This document shows, one piece after another, positions 52,278 through 61,767 of a DNA stretch of 64,000 bases. Where the stretch lies: contig NZ_JACJSV010000001.1 in NCBI RefSeq assembly GCF_014698335.1, positions 62,001 through 126,000 on the forward strand, read 5' to 3'. Position numbers and translations under genes: made by a program. Position 1 is the first letter of the stretch, and every line of letters starts with the position of its first letter. The notes under the pieces are model-generated. The model saw nothing but the letters and a program-made list of their open reading frames with translations. It was not told the origin of the DNA and ran no database searches. This DNA comes from Microcystis viridis FACHB-1342 (GTDB lineage: Bacteria; Cyanobacteriota; Cyanobacteriia; Cyanobacteriales; Microcystaceae).

Positions 52278-52345
52278 GTCAGGAGGCAGTCGGCAGCTTT
52301 TTTCTTCCCACTTCCTAACTCATAATTCATAATTCATACTCCTTT

Positions 52346-53041
52346 TTATGATTGCGCCAATATTCTGACTAGCTCTGCTTTCTTCATCTTGCTTAAACCA
52401 ACGATTCCTTTTTCTTTGGCTAGAGTCTTTAATTCAGAAACAGTCTTGAGTTTGAGAGTTTCTTCTGAAAACTCCTCAATCACTGCATCTTGTTGAGATT
52501 GAGGAGTGAGATAAAAGACAGTTTTGAGTAAATCTAATCCCTTCCCTTTTGTAATTCCACACTTGAGGGCAACAATTGAATCTAAACTCTTCCAGAATTG
52601 ACGGGGAGCCTCATCAATCCTAGCAGTAGCAGTAGCTAATTTAACTGTTTTTAGGGGGCTATTCGGTTGTTCAATTAAGAACTGTAAAGCAGATTTAATT
52701 TCTTCTCTTGAAGCTGTTGACAGATTTAGTTTTGGGGTTTCTTCTCTTGCCAAAACTCTGGATATATTCCTAGCATTTTCTGTTCCATCGGCAATAATAC
52801 ACCAAATTCTTTCTAGTCCAGCCCTTTCAGCCACAGCATAAACAAATGAGTTGCCGATAACTTCATAGCGATCCTCTGATAGTTCTTTCACGATTACAGG
52901 CAGCCAATTGCGTCCACCTGTCTGCTGTAATAGTTTAGCAGTAGCTTCAATTAAAAAACTATCAGCATCGGTCCCATTGGTAATTTCTATTTCATCTAAG
53001 TAGAGATACTTCAAAGTACCAATATCGGTATATTCCATCAT
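52346..53041 (-). CDS. ParB-like / SAP-like partner of the nuclease-ParA fusion
   Basis: The 231 residues start with a ParB/sulfiredoxin-like N-terminal domain (LYLDEIEITNGTDADSFLIE, NWLPVIVKELSEDRYEVIGN, SFVYAVAERAG), in which GNSF stands in the position of the ParB GxRR/GxxR-type motif. A helical middle (about 110-190) follows. The end is a Rho_N/SAP-like motif (LKTVSELKTLAKEKGIVGLS, then KMKKAELVRILAQS), a probable nucleic-acid binding hairpin. Its ATG overlaps the stop of the ParA gene as ATGA, so the two are translationally coupled. Function is inferred from domains only. Confidence 0.7.
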   Translation of the reverse strand: MMEYTDIGTLKYLYLDEIEITNGTDADSFLIEATAKLLQQTGGRNWLPVIVKELSEDRYEVIGNSFVYAVAERAGLERIWCIIADGTENARNISRVLAREETPKLNLSTASREEIKSALQFLIEQPNSPLKTVKLATATARIDEAPRQFWKSLDSIVALKCGITKGKGLDLLKTVFYLTPQSQQDAVIEEFSEETLKLKTVSELKTLAKEKGIVGLSKMKKAELVRILAQS

Positions 53042-54372
53042 TGTAAAAAATACTCCTTTGCTAAGTCTTTGTAATAGTCATAAGCGGAACGATTTTTATA
53101 AACGGCTGGCACGCGAGCGAAGGCAGCACTGGCTATAATAGCGTATTCTGGCAGGTGATGAATATGTAAATCTTTTTTGGCATTAGTATATCTGGGATAA
53201 AAATAGTGTACAAGGTTTTTGTCATTTTTGAGTATTTGATTAATTTCTTTTTGGGCAAGTTCTAACTGTGGTTGAGTAATCTTCTCACCGTTGAAAAAAA
53301 TTGGTAAGGCTATGGGAGTCCCATCTTTTTTTAATTCTTGCATTTGCGGCAGAAACTCCTTGATGGCAGTGGCTGCATTATTAAGGGAGAATGAATTGTT
53401 ATGTTTTGTGGGTAAGAGGACAACATCGGCAGCATAAACAGCCAGCCGGCTAGTAAATCGCCAATTGGGAGCTGCATCTATAAAAATGTAATCATATTCA
53501 TATCTAGCTAAGTCTAATTTTCTATGGAGAGTGGATATTGTCATTTTAGCATTATACTCCAATTCCACATACCCTGCTATTTTAGGATCAGCAGGAACAA
53601 CATCGAAGGTAATTTGTCCTTTTGGATTCTTAAAAATATAGGGAATAATCACTGATTTTAGATCAATATTGCGATCAGTTAAAGCCTTTTCTAGTAGTCC
53701 ATCTTGTGGTTTTATATTTAGGAGAGAGCTAGTTAAATCTCGTTGATTAAAATCAAAGTCTAAAACTAAAACTTTTTTACCTAAAAGGGCAAGGAAAGCT
53801 GCAAGATTTACGGTTGTGGTGGTTTTGCCTATACCGCCTTTATTGTTGTAAACAGTAACCGTTAGTGCTTTGGGAGTGTTGTCAATTTTTGTCTTGATCA
53901 GAGCTATAGTATCATCAATGTTCTCAGGAGTTAGCTCTATGCAAGTAGTGGCAGGAAAAATGGTTTTACCATGTTTTCTAAATAACTGGATGTGTGAACT
54001 ATTATTGATAATTCCCCATTGGGCTGCTTGACAGTTATTCCCTAATAACTGACGCTTTAACTGATTGACAGTTGCCTTATAACTTGGACTATTTTCAGTT
54101 AGGTTAATATCTCTACCCTTTAACTCTATCAGCAGAAAAGGATTACTCTTTGTCTGCAAAAAAATATCGTTTGCTAGGTTTCTCCGAGTGGCAAAGTCGG
54201 TAATCCCACCGCCTCCCGTGTCGTACTGTGGGATTATCTCCGTGGTTGAAAATCCTAAATATGATATCAGGTAACGTGCAAAGTTGGTGCTAACGATCGC
54301 TTCCGACGCATCTTGAGGCAAATGCTGAAGATAAGATTTGAGACTTTTTACTTTGGGGGTGTTATCTTTCAT
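53038..54372 (-). CDS. PD-(D/E)XK-like nuclease domain fused to ParA-type ATPase
   Basis: The 444 residues have two parts. Residues about 20-150 look like a type I restriction HsdR-N/PD-(D/E)XK module: GGGGITDF with Asp59, FLLIELKGRD with Glu83 and Lys85 (ExK), then a helix with QLKRQLLGNNCQAAQWGIIN. Residues about 170-444 form a ParA/Soj ATPase with the deviant Walker A KGGIGKTT (178-185), VLVLDFDFNQRDLT (Walker A') and YDYIFIDAAPNW (Walker B). ParA normally positions DNA using a ParB partner; here a ParB-like gene follows with a 4-bp overlap. The fusion is unusual for partition proteins and may be a defence or genome-island module. Confidence 0.75.
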   Translation of the reverse strand: MKDNTPKVKSLKSYLQHLPQDASEAIVSTNFARYLISYLGFSTTEIIPQYDTGGGGITDFATRRNLANDIFLQTKSNPFLLIELKGRDINLTENSPSYKATVNQLKRQLLGNNCQAAQWGIINNSSHIQLFRKHGKTIFPATTCIELTPENIDDTIALIKTKIDNTPKALTVTVYNNKGGIGKTTTTVNLAAFLALLGKKVLVLDFDFNQRDLTSSLLNIKPQDGLLEKALTDRNIDLKSVIIPYIFKNPKGQITFDVVPADPKIAGYVELEYNAKMTISTLHRKLDLARYEYDYIFIDAAPNWRFTSRLAVYAADVVLLPTKHNNSFSLNNAATAIKEFLPQMQELKKDGTPIALPIFFNGEKITQPQLELAQKEINQILKNDKNLVHYFYPRYTNAKKDLHIHHLPEYAIIASAAFARVPAVYKNRSAYDYYKDLAKEYFLQ

Positions 54373-54456
54373 TTGAGTTCACAAACTATAGACTAAAGTT
54401 AATGAATTGCTGTTTTTTTGAGTATAACACCCCATTTCCTCAACCCCTAAACTATT

Positions 54457-54876
54457 ATGGAAAAATTAACTAATCTCGATCGCATTGCTGAAGAAATTTT
54501 AGGTTTAATTCCAACAGAAACGGTTATCATTGCCGAATTTGACGGTGATAGTATTTATTATCGGGCGGGTGCGGGTAAAAACACCGGGGCAATTGTGGGC
54601 AAAAGGGGTGATATTGCCACGTCGGGATTGTGTACGGTGGTTTACCAGGGTAGTTGTCCGGTGGTGGTAGGACAAACCCTAGGAGATAATCGCATCCGTC
54701 AGGATATAGCGGTCGCTTTGGGGATAAAAACGGCTTTAGCTGTGCCAATTAGGGTTAATAATCGGTTATTTGGTGCAGTAATGCTTTTAAATCGTCTCGA
54801 TGGTCAGGAATTGACCGATCGAGATAGTTTATTAGTGGAGGAATATCTGAACTCGCTATTCAGAAATGAGGGATAG
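54457..54876 (+). CDS. Single GAF-domain protein
   Basis: The 139 residues are essentially one GAF domain: EILGLIPTETVIIAEFDGDS, then GLCTVVYQGSCPVVVGQTLG, DNRIRQDIAVALGIKTALAV and PIRVNNRLFGAVMLLNRLDG. One Cys (SGLCTVV) lies near where bilin-binding GAF domains carry the chromophore thiol, but neighbouring conserved residues are not evident, so small-molecule binding or dimerisation is likelier. No output domain is attached. Its end overlaps the convergent NDH-2 gene by 21 bp. Confidence 0.82.
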   Translation: MEKLTNLDRIAEEILGLIPTETVIIAEFDGDSIYYRAGAGKNTGAIVGKRGDIATSGLCTVVYQGSCPVVVGQTLGDNRIRQDIAVALGIKTALAVPIRVNNRLFGAVMLLNRLDGQELTDRDSLLVEEYLNSLFRNEG

Positions 54877-56049
54877 AAGCGGTTGGGTAATCCAGTTGAA
54901 TGCTACGGCGATTTGATGGTTAAGGGTGGGCAGACGGTAGAGATAGACTAAGCGACGGGTAAGATGGGCAAGGGGACCGGCTAATTCTAGTCCTAAACCG
55001 CTAATCGTAGCTTCATCGATGCCGAGGGTCAACATTTCGCCTAAAGGTTGATAACGGAAGGGTAAAGCCGGTTTATCGTGGAAACTCGCCCAAATATTCC
55101 AAGCGCAGTAGTCGGACTGTTGAAGGGCCACTTGGGCCGTGGCAGCGTATGGTTTATCCTCTTGGTCGCGACTATCGGCCGCATCACCGATCGCGTAGAT
55201 GCTGGGGTTTTCGACAGTTTGTAAATATTGATTAACTTTTAGTAATTTGCGCTCACTATGTGCTATGGGCAAATTAGCGATCAGTGGGGAGGCGATCGGG
55301 CTAACGGTCCAGAGAATTAGATCAACGGGGATATTGTCGATCTGTCCTTTGTAGTCAAGGGAGAGGCGATCCGCTTGGATATCGGCGACGGTGGTTTCTA
55401 GGTCTAACCAAACCAGACGTTTTTCTAGGGCTTTTTTGGCGGTGTCGCGGTTAAATTGGGTTGAAGGGCCAAGTATATCGCTATTTCTTTCGATCAGACG
55501 AATTCTTCCCCTTTCTCCGAGACGATCGGCCAGCTTACAGGCTAATTCTACGCCGCTATAACCGCCCCCGATAATGGCGACCCGAATTTTATCGCGATCG
55601 GATTGTTCTAGGGTTTTGAGTCGATCCCGAAGACGATAGGCATCCTCTAGACTACGAAAGGGGATAGCGTGGGTTCTGGCCCCGGGTAGGAATTCAAGGG
55701 AGGATTGACCACCGAGGGCGATTACGAGGCGGTCATAGCATATATCGTTTTTATTGTCAAGGGTTATTTTATGATTATTAACATCGATCGCCGTGACGGT
55801 TCCCTGTTGGAAGTCAACGGGGGTATTAGCGAGCAATTCGCTGAAAGGGGGAGCAATTTCCCAGGATTGCAGTTCTGAGGTGACTAATTCGTAGAGAAGG
55901 GGAGAAAATAAAAAGTGATCGCTTTTATCAATTAAGGTAATTTGGGGGGGGTGTTGATCGGGCCAAGGCAATTGACTCAAACGTAAAGCAGTATAGAGTC
56001 CACCAAAACCACCACCGAGAATACAAATTTTTGGGTTTGAGTCAGTCAT
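54856..56049 (-). CDS. ndbB: Type-2 NAD(P)H dehydrogenase (NDH-2)
   Basis: Non-proton-pumping flavoprotein that passes electrons from NAD(P)H to quinone at the membrane surface; the cyanobacterial NdbB paralogue has been linked to vitamin K1 synthesis. The 397 residues show the FAD dinucleotide fold ILGGGFGGLYTALRL at the N-terminus, a second, NAD(P)-binding fold VAIIGGGYSGVELACKLA, and a conserved AIGDAAD motif. Which Ndb paralogue it is remains uncertain. The ATG (56047-56049) is partly made by the edge of a MITE, so its 5' leader is the element. Confidence 0.85.
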   Translation of the reverse strand: MTDSNPKICILGGGFGGLYTALRLSQLPWPDQHPPQITLIDKSDHFLFSPLLYELVTSELQSWEIAPPFSELLANTPVDFQQGTVTAIDVNNHKITLDNKNDICYDRLVIALGGQSSLEFLPGARTHAIPFRSLEDAYRLRDRLKTLEQSDRDKIRVAIIGGGYSGVELACKLADRLGERGRIRLIERNSDILGPSTQFNRDTAKKALEKRLVWLDLETTVADIQADRLSLDYKGQIDNIPVDLILWTVSPIASPLIANLPIAHSERKLLKVNQYLQTVENPSIYAIGDAADSRDQEDKPYAATAQVALQQSDYCAWNIWASFHDKPALPFRYQPLGEMLTLGIDEATISGLGLELAGPLAHLTRRLVYLYRLPTLNHQIAVAFNWITQPLLSLISE

Positions 56050-56154
56050 AAGTAGTCGTGCAAAATAAATTTCCTAGTGAAGATAGGCAAGAGGCAATAG
56101 GCAAGAGGCAAAAGCTTTATCGAAATGTGTAATTAATTTTGCTTAGGTACTTAT
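56048..56154. mobile_element. MITE-like element, family A, copy 2
   Basis: A 107-bp unit with inverted ends (56048-56071 and 56131-56154) has the same interior as 392-498, including GGCAAGA heptamers and AAGCTTTATCGAAATGTGT. Its left edge supplies two bases of the NDH-2 start codon. Confidence 0.75.
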
Positions 56155-56261
56155 CGATCGCTGAGGGTTTTGTTTCTTATTTTGACACTCCCTGCCATAA
56201 AATGGACGGGGAAACTTAAACCCAAATTTTCGGTAAACCAGGAAAGAAAAATAGTTTTTAT

Positions 56262-56354
56262 TTATCTACCCAGCCAAATCGTCAGCAAAGCCAAAATTGT
56301 AGCCAGAAAAAGGATATGATTCATCCAATCATCGAAAGACCAATTTTTAAACAT
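56262..56354 (-). CDS. 30-residue single-span membrane peptide
   Basis: A minus-strand ATG (56352-56354) with AAGGA 9 nt upstream opens the frame MFKNWSFDDWMNHILFLATI, continuing LALLTIWLGR before TAA. The layout (polar, Trp-rich N-terminus, one 15-residue hydrophobic span, Arg end) recalls the small subunits of photosynthetic complexes, but it is none that I recognise. Too short for usual gene calling. The ribosome site and composition support it; conservation is unknown. Confidence 0.5.
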   Translation of the reverse strand: MFKNWSFDDWMNHILFLATILALLTIWLGR

Positions 56355-56565
56355 AATTTAGTTCCTTAAAATCGAGGCTTACTGCTCAACAGCTTACCTT
56401 AATTTCTAATAGAAGTGCTATCGGGTGCAGCCGGTTGACCCGGGCAATCTATTAAGATTAGTTAAGGGCAGTAAAGGAATCGTTAAATCAATCATAAATT
56501 GTCATAGTCCATTTCCTCCAGAGCCTAGCATAGAGGGGAAGCCTCCTTTATACCCAGGTAATTGC
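56355..56565. other. Intergenic region between the small peptide and the coiled-coil gene
   Basis: Apart from a plus-strand read-through frame upstream of the ATG at 56566, I see no RNA gene or clear regulatory site here. The AAGGA before the small peptide and the TATAC/ATTGC sequence before 56566 are the only hints. Confidence 0.4.
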
Positions 56566-56916
56566 ATGAATGGACTACAACAACAGATTATCAGTCTTGA
56601 TCGGAAAGTCGATCATCTACAGGATATTGTCGAGAGCCTCAGCCGGCAAATTGCTATCCTAGCTGGGGATAAATCGAGTCGTTCTCCGCGTGAATCTTTG
56701 GAAATGGTCGGTTTTTCCGAGTTATCCGATAATAGCCTCTACGATCATAAAGATATTCTCCGAGATCACGGTGGCAAACAATCCCCGGCTGTCAATGGCG
56801 ATAATTCTTTTTCCGATGAAATCCAAATTCGCCGATTAACGGCACAATTGACGGCGGCCTACAATCGCATTGCAGCTCTCGAAGAACAATTACTCAGCTA
56901 TCGCATCCATTCCTAG
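56566..56916 (+). CDS. Hypothetical coiled-coil protein
   Basis: Starting at ATG 56566 the 116 residues form a coiled coil (MNGLQQQIISLDRKVDHLQD, IVESLSRQIAIL), then a polar middle with acidic and Ser residues (about 38-85), then a second coil (RRLTAQLTAAYNRIAALEEQ). The open frame extends upstream to 56425 but without features. No family function is known. It is convergent with exbD, ending right at its stop codon. Confidence 0.6.
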   Translation: MNGLQQQIISLDRKVDHLQDIVESLSRQIAILAGDKSSRSPRESLEMVGFSELSDNSLYDHKDILRDHGGKQSPAVNGDNSFSDEIQIRRLTAQLTAAYNRIAALEEQLLSYRIHS

Positions 56917-57486
56917 TTAATTTCTGCCCAGAGGATTGGTTAAACCGGGTAAGGTGGGGTTAGTGGGTAAATTAGGCAAAGGATTGCCATTTTCTATTGT
57001 GGGATTGTTAGCTTCCCCCGATAGAGTGGCTAAGGCCACGCGATCGCCACCCACCTGTCGCAGTAGGTCTAAAACCCCAACCACTTCGTTATAACTGGCA
57101 TTACGCGAAGCATTCAGTACCATCAGTCCATTGGGACTATATTGATGATAATTCTTGATTGCCTCGAATAACTGGGGGCGAGTCACCATCTGTTTTTCGA
57201 CGTAGAGTTGTCCGAAATCATCGAGACTAACCACCAACATTTCCCGCATCGGGGTGGTAGCGGTACTAGCTTTCGGTAAATCAAGACTGATAGCCTGTTG
57301 GCGAGATAATCCCACTGCACCGAGAATAAAGAAGGTGAGAATACAGAAAATTACATCGATCAAGGGAATGATGTTAACCTGCACATCCTCTTGAATGCGG
57401 TGTTGATCATGCCATAATTTCAGGGGACGAGCCGTAATATGGCTACTTTTGGGCTTTTTGTGGTTAAGAGATTTAGTTTCGGCCAT
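56917..57486 (-). CDS. exbD: ExbD/TolR-type biopolymer transport protein
   Basis: Partner of the ExbB/TolQ proton channel that powers TonB- or Tol-linked outer membrane processes. The 189 residues show a cytoplasmic N-terminus, one membrane segment with the essential Asp (VNIIPLIDVIFCILTFFILG), and a periplasmic domain (EMLVVSLDDFGQLYVEKQMV...YSPNGLMVLNASRNASYNEV). It lies 18 bp downstream of exbB. Which TonB-like partner it drives is unknown. Confidence 0.9.
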   Translation of the reverse strand: MAETKSLNHKKPKSSHITARPLKLWHDQHRIQEDVQVNIIPLIDVIFCILTFFILGAVGLSRQQAISLDLPKASTATTPMREMLVVSLDDFGQLYVEKQMVTRPQLFEAIKNYHQYSPNGLMVLNASRNASYNEVVGVLDLLRQVGGDRVALATLSGEANNPTIENGNPLPNLPTNPTLPGLTNPLGRN

Positions 57487-57504
57487 GGGTTATAGGGGGG
57501 AGAC

Positions 57505-58182
57505 TTAGCGATCGAGGGGTTTTTCTAGGTTAGCACTGAGGGAGTATTGTTGGTCTTCTCCATCTAGCCAACGTTGACGGTAGATAATTTCTAAATCACT
57601 GCCGGCCTTGCGAAAAATTCTAGCTTGATTGAACCAGAGTCCCTGAAAAATACGATAGAAAGCGAGGCTAAAGATAGCGACAATTAAGCCGGTAGCGGTG
57701 GAAATTAAAGCTTCACTAATACCTAAAGTTACTCCGGCTGTGGAGGAAGTTCCCAGGTCACTCAGTTGAATATTGGCCAAAGAGGTAATTAAACCGAGTA
57801 CCGTCCCTAATAATCCTAGCAGGGGAGAAAGGGCGATGACTGCCTCAAGGATTTTATCGCCCCGTTTCATTAGGGATAATTGTTCATCGGCAGCCGATTC
57901 GAGGGCAAAGTGAAAAACCTCTGGATCTGGATTTTCTAAGCGCAGGGGTGCGTAGAGATAGCTACCGATGGGGTGATTGCGGGAATCCCTAGCGACTTTT
58001 GCCGCTAAGTCCCAGTTACGGGTGGCCGATTCCATAATCCGATTTAAAATCTGGCCTTCACTGAGGAGGGTGCGACTCCAAAACCAAATTCGTTCGATAA
58101 TAGTGCTAAGAGCTAAAATAGACAGAAAAAGCAGCGGCCACATGGCCACTCCGCCTTTTTGGATTAAATCAGTTATACTCAC
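57505..58182 (-). CDS. exbB: ExbB/TolQ/MotA-type proton channel protein
   Basis: The 225 residues have one N-terminal membrane segment ([20 protein letters not shown]) and a pair further on (about 118-140 and 155-182) with [20 protein letters not shown] and [20 protein letters not shown], the signature of the MotA/TolQ/ExbB channel domain. With exbD it forms a proton-motive-force transducer in the cytoplasmic membrane. A two-gene operon; its promoter must lie in 58183-58300. Confidence 0.92.
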   Translation of the reverse strand: MSITDLIQKGGVAMWPLLFLSILALSTIIERIWFWSRTLLSEGQILNRIMESATRNWDLAAKVARDSRNHPIGSYLYAPLRLENPDPEVFHFALESAADEQLSLMKRGDKILEAVIALSPLLGLLGTVLGLITSLANIQLSDLGTSSTAGVTLGISEALISTATGLIVAIFSLAFYRIFQGLWFNQARIFRKAGSDLEIIYRQRWLDGEDQQYSLSANLEKPLDR

Positions 58183-58440
58183 GAGTTGTTTTGTTCCTCC
58201 AATACCGGGCGATCGGGTAATGATTATAGTTTAAGGATTATAGTTTAATATCTAGCTTAATCGATTGACATTTATAGTTCTCACGCTGACTTACAATACA
58301 GGATGAGATGGGGCTTTTCAAGGGGCCAGAAGATATCAGAAAAGGGATTGCCCTGACTCTATTTGAACCTAATTCGGGGCAGAGAAGTCTAAACCACGGT
58401 TATCTAACCGTCCCTACTTTTTGCCGCAAGCCCTATATAA
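58183..58440. other. Intergenic region between exbB and the atp operon end
   Basis: A plus-strand frame (58308-58544) crosses the terminator and runs into atpC antisense, so I do not call it. Nothing else is supported in this stretch. Confidence 0.45.
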
Positions 58441-58466
58441 AAAAAGGAGTGAAAATAATCACTCCT
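58439..58466 (-). terminator. Intrinsic terminator of the atp operon
   Basis: An 8-bp stem AGGAGTGA/TCACTCCT (58445-58452 and 58459-58466) has a 6-nt loop. On the minus strand it is followed by seven U residues. It lies 31 bp after the atpC stop. Confidence 0.92.
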
Positions 58467-58497
58467 ACTGATAATCAAAAGAAAAACTGGCTTAAAT

Positions 58498-59445
58498 CTA
58501 GAGAGCGTTTGCCCCCGCTACTACTTCTAACAATTCTTGGGTAATAGCTGCTTGACGCGCTTTGTTGTAGGTACGGCTTAAAGTGCCAATTAACTCGCTG
58601 GCGTTCTCGCTGGCGTTACTCATCGCCGTCATCCGGGCTGCTAATTCACTAGCTGCCGATTCCTGGAGGGCGCGCAGTAATTGGTTATTTAAGTACAAAG
58701 GTAGGAGAGAATCGAGGATTTGGACGGGATTCTGCTCAAAAATCATGTCTTGGGGAAAAACCTGCGCCGGTTGGCTGGCCATTTTTTCCCGTTGTACCTT
58801 AAATTTTCCCTCTTTAGTCACCAAACGGAAAATCTCGTCATCCTGTACCGCTAAACCTTGGGTAGTTAAAGGTAACAGGGTTTGAATCACCGGAGTGGCA
58901 CTGATCAGGGAGATAAAACGAGTATAAACCAACTCGACGCGATCAACTGTTTCCGATAAAAATAAGGAAAGCAATTCATCCCCAATCGTGCCAGCTTCAT
59001 CGGCAGTGGGAATCTGTTCGAGGTTAATAAATTTAGCGGCAATGGGAGCATTGCGGCGCTCGAAATACTGTGCCGCTTTCCGGCCGGCAATAACTAATTG
59101 ATAGTTAATCCCTTGCTCTTTTAATTCATTCATCCGTTGTTCGGCACGACGGATGACGTTAGTATTATAACCGCCACAAAGACCTCGATCGCCTGTGACT
59201 ACCAACAGAGCCACGGTTTTTACTTCCCGTTGGGCCAGCAGGGGTAAATTAACATCACTAAAGGCTAAACGACCTTGGAGATTATAAAGTACCTGAGCGA
59301 GGGCATCGGCAAAAGGACGGGTACAGAGAACTTGTTCTTGGGCGCGACGCACTTTTGCTGCCGCCACCAGACGCATGGCCTCAGTAATTTTTTTGGTATT
59401 TTTGACCGATTGAATTTGGTCGCGAATCGCTTTGAGATTAGGCAT
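58498..59445 (-). CDS. atpC: ATP synthase F1 gamma subunit
   Basis: Central rotor shaft that couples proton flow to ATP synthesis. The 315 residues start [20 protein letters not shown] and end [20 protein letters not shown], the two helices of the coiled coil. The internal extension (about 197-235) typical of cyanobacterial and chloroplast gamma is present, but the redox-active Cys pair of plants is absent, as expected for cyanobacteria. E. coli would call this atpG; atpC is the cyanobacterial name. It follows atpA after 195 bp of repeat DNA. Confidence 0.97.
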   Translation of the reverse strand: MPNLKAIRDQIQSVKNTKKITEAMRLVAAAKVRRAQEQVLCTRPFADALAQVLYNLQGRLAFSDVNLPLLAQREVKTVALLVVTGDRGLCGGYNTNVIRRAEQRMNELKEQGINYQLVIAGRKAAQYFERRNAPIAAKFINLEQIPTADEAGTIGDELLSLFLSETVDRVELVYTRFISLISATPVIQTLLPLTTQGLAVQDDEIFRLVTKEGKFKVQREKMASQPAQVFPQDMIFEQNPVQILDSLLPLYLNNQLLRALQESAASELAARMTAMSNASENASELIGTLSRTYNKARQAAITQELLEVVAGANAL

Positions 59446-59640
59446 AATTCAGTTATCAGTTATCAGTTATCAGTTATCAGTCATCAGTCATCAGTTATCA
59501 GATTGGAGTTTTAAGTGAGCAGTATGTGTTAAGTGAGCAGTACTAAATAGCAGTTTCTGGCCATCTTTTCACTGTTTACTGATCACTGTTTACTGGTCAC
59601 TGATAACTGAAAAGGCTGACAGCTTAAAGCTCACAGAAGT
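59446..59640. repeat. atpA-atpC spacer filled with heptamers
   Basis: Arrays of (CAGTTAT)n, with CAGTCAT variants, occupy 59448-59500, and degenerate GTTTACTGATCACT units occupy 59571-59610. The repeats sit inside an operon between two essential genes. Confidence 0.85.
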
Positions 59641-61149
59641 TTACTTGAAAGCCTGTTTGTACTCGTTGATGCCATCTTTGAGCAGGCCTTCTGCTTCGTC
59701 GTTGAGTTGTTTTTCAGTGCTGACGATCTCAACGTAGCGAGGTTTGCTGGTTTTCAGGTATTCCCGTAAACCGGTGCAGAAATCGATAACTTTATCGGTG
59801 GCGATATCGTCGAGATAACCGTTTAAACCGGCATAAACCACCGCGACCTGTTCCCAAACGGAGAGGGGGAAGTTTTGGGGCTGTTTGAGGATTTGACGCA
59901 GACGTTGACCGCGAGCGAGTTGTGCTTGGGTGGCCGCATCAAGGTCAGAAGCGAATTGAGCAAAAGCTTCTAATTCGTCAAACTGGGCTAATTCGAGTTT
60001 TAATTTACCAGCAACTTTCTTCATTGCTTTCGTTTGGGCCGCCGAACCGACGCGGGATACGGAAATACCAGCGTTAATCGCGGGACGGAAACCAGCGTTA
60101 AAGAGGTCGGTGGAGAGGAAGATCTGACCGTCAGTAATCGAAATTACATTGGTGGGAATGTAGGCAGAAACGTCACCGGCTTGGGTTTCGATAATCGGCA
60201 GGGCGGTCATGCTGCCACCACCGAGGGCATCGCTGAGTTTAGCGGCACGTTCTAGTAAACGGGAGTGGAGATAGAAAACGTCGCCGGGGTAAGCTTCCCG
60301 ACCGGGAGGACGACGCATGAGCAGGGATAGCTGACGATAAGCTTGAGCCTGTTTGGTGAGGTCATCATAGATAACTAGGGTCGCTTTGCCTTTATACATG
60401 AAGTATTCGGCGATCGAAGCTCCGGTGTAGGGGGCGATATACTGGAGGGTGGCGGGGTCGTTAGCGTTAGCGGCCACCACCACGGTGTAATCCATGGCGC
60501 CTCTTTGGGTGAGGGTGTCGATTACTTGGGCGACGGTGGAGGCTTTTTGACCGATGGCGACATAGACACAGATCACGTCTTCGCTTTTCTGGTTAATGAT
60601 CGTGTCAATGGCGATCGCTGTTTTACCAGTTTTTCTGTCACCGATAATTAACTCCCGTTGGCCACGACCGACGGGAATCATGGCATCGATAGCGGTGATG
60701 CCGGTTTGCATCGGTTCACAGACGGATTTGCGAGCGACAATACCGGGGGCGGGGGATTCCACCAGACGGGTTTCGCTGGCGAGGATGTCCCCTTTCCCGT
60801 CGATGGGACGACCGAGGGCATCAACCACGCGGCCGACTAAGGCGTCACCCACGGGAACCTGAGCGATTTTACCGGTAGCTTTCACCGTACCGCCTTCTTT
60901 AATCCCGAAACCGTCACCCATTAACACTGCACCGACGTTATCTTCTTCGAGGTTAAGGGCGATGCCGACGGTTCCATCTTCAAATTCTAATAGTTCTCCC
61001 GACATGGCTTGTTGTAGGCCGTAGATGCGGGCAGTACCGTCACCCACTTGCAGGACGGTTCCCACGTTGGAGACCTGTACTTCTTGGTTATAGGATTCGA
61101 TCTGTTGACGAATAATCGTGCTAATTTCGTCGGGTCTGATAGCTACCAT
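59641..61149 (-). CDS. atpA: ATP synthase F1 alpha subunit
   Basis: Non-catalytic nucleotide-binding subunit of the F1 hexamer. The 502 residues contain the P-loop GDRKTGKT at 170-177, [15 protein letters not shown], the [20 protein letters not shown] region and [17 protein letters not shown] near 377-393. Length is normal for cyanobacteria. It lies 69 bp downstream of atpD in the operon. Confidence 0.98.
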   Translation of the reverse strand: MVAIRPDEISTIIRQQIESYNQEVQVSNVGTVLQVGDGTARIYGLQQAMSGELLEFEDGTVGIALNLEEDNVGAVLMGDGFGIKEGGTVKATGKIAQVPVGDALVGRVVDALGRPIDGKGDILASETRLVESPAPGIVARKSVCEPMQTGITAIDAMIPVGRGQRELIIGDRKTGKTAIAIDTIINQKSEDVICVYVAIGQKASTVAQVIDTLTQRGAMDYTVVVAANANDPATLQYIAPYTGASIAEYFMYKGKATLVIYDDLTKQAQAYRQLSLLMRRPPGREAYPGDVFYLHSRLLERAAKLSDALGGGSMTALPIIETQAGDVSAYIPTNVISITDGQIFLSTDLFNAGFRPAINAGISVSRVGSAAQTKAMKKVAGKLKLELAQFDELEAFAQFASDLDAATQAQLARGQRLRQILKQPQNFPLSVWEQVAVVYAGLNGYLDDIATDKVIDFCTGLREYLKTSKPRYVEIVSTEKQLNDEAEGLLKDGINEYKQAFK

Positions 61150-61218
61150 AGTTTAATCTGGGAAAAAGTAAAAAATTAAGAAGGTGAAAAAACGGCAAAA
61201 AAGAGAGATTAGATGACC

Positions 61219-61767
61219 TTAGCGCAGGGAGAGGCTGAGGCGTTGTAGTTGACCGCGAATGCTGGCATCAAAGACCTGAGAACCGACTTTGATCACCACA
61301 CCACCGATTAGGCTGCCATCAACTTTGGTTTTCAGTTCGACCACGTTCGCCCCGGTCAGGGTTTTCACTTTGTCGATGACGATTTGTTTTTGGCTATCGT
61401 TCAATTCGGTGGCCGAGGAAACTTCCGCTAAAACGGTGTTAGTCAGCACTCTAGCCAGGGTGAGATATTGTTGACAAACGGGTTCTAAAAATTGAATCCG
61501 ACGTTTATCGACTAATAACATCATGAAGTTAGTTAAATAGGGATTGGCATTGGTCCCCATTACTTGGGAAAGAACGGCTTTTTTAGCTTCTTCTTTGATG
61601 ACGGGATTGCCGATAAAAGCTCTTAGATCGGGAGCATTTTCCAACAATTCTAAGAGGGATTTTATTTCGCCGCCGATCGCTTCTAATTGTCCGCTGCTTT
61701 GGGCGACGGAAAGTAATGCTTGGGCGTAGGGTTCGGCTATTTCTGAACTGATTAAACTTCCCTGCAT
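61219..61767 (-). CDS. atpD: ATP synthase F1 delta subunit
   Basis: Stator subunit linking F1 to the b/b' stalk. The 182 residues show the N-terminal helical bundle ([40 protein letters not shown]) and the C-terminal strand-helix part ([20 protein letters not shown] and [17 protein letters not shown]). The delta gene is atpH in E. coli naming. The stop of atpF abuts its ATG with no gap, indicating translational coupling. Confidence 0.96.
   Translation of the reverse strand: MQGSLISSEIAEPYAQALLSVAQSSGQLEAIGGEIKSLLELLENAPDLRAFIGNPVIKEEAKKAVLSQVMGTNANPYLTNFMMLLVDKRRIQFLEPVCQQYLTLARVLTNTVLAEVSSATELNDSQKQIVIDKVKTLTGANVVELKTKVDGSLIGGVVIKVGSQVFDASIRGQLQRLSLSLR

Noticed and set aside
58308-58544. 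Plus-strand 78-codon frame between exbB and atpC
   Set aside because: It passes through the atp terminator hairpin and into atpC antisense; no ribosome site or family match.
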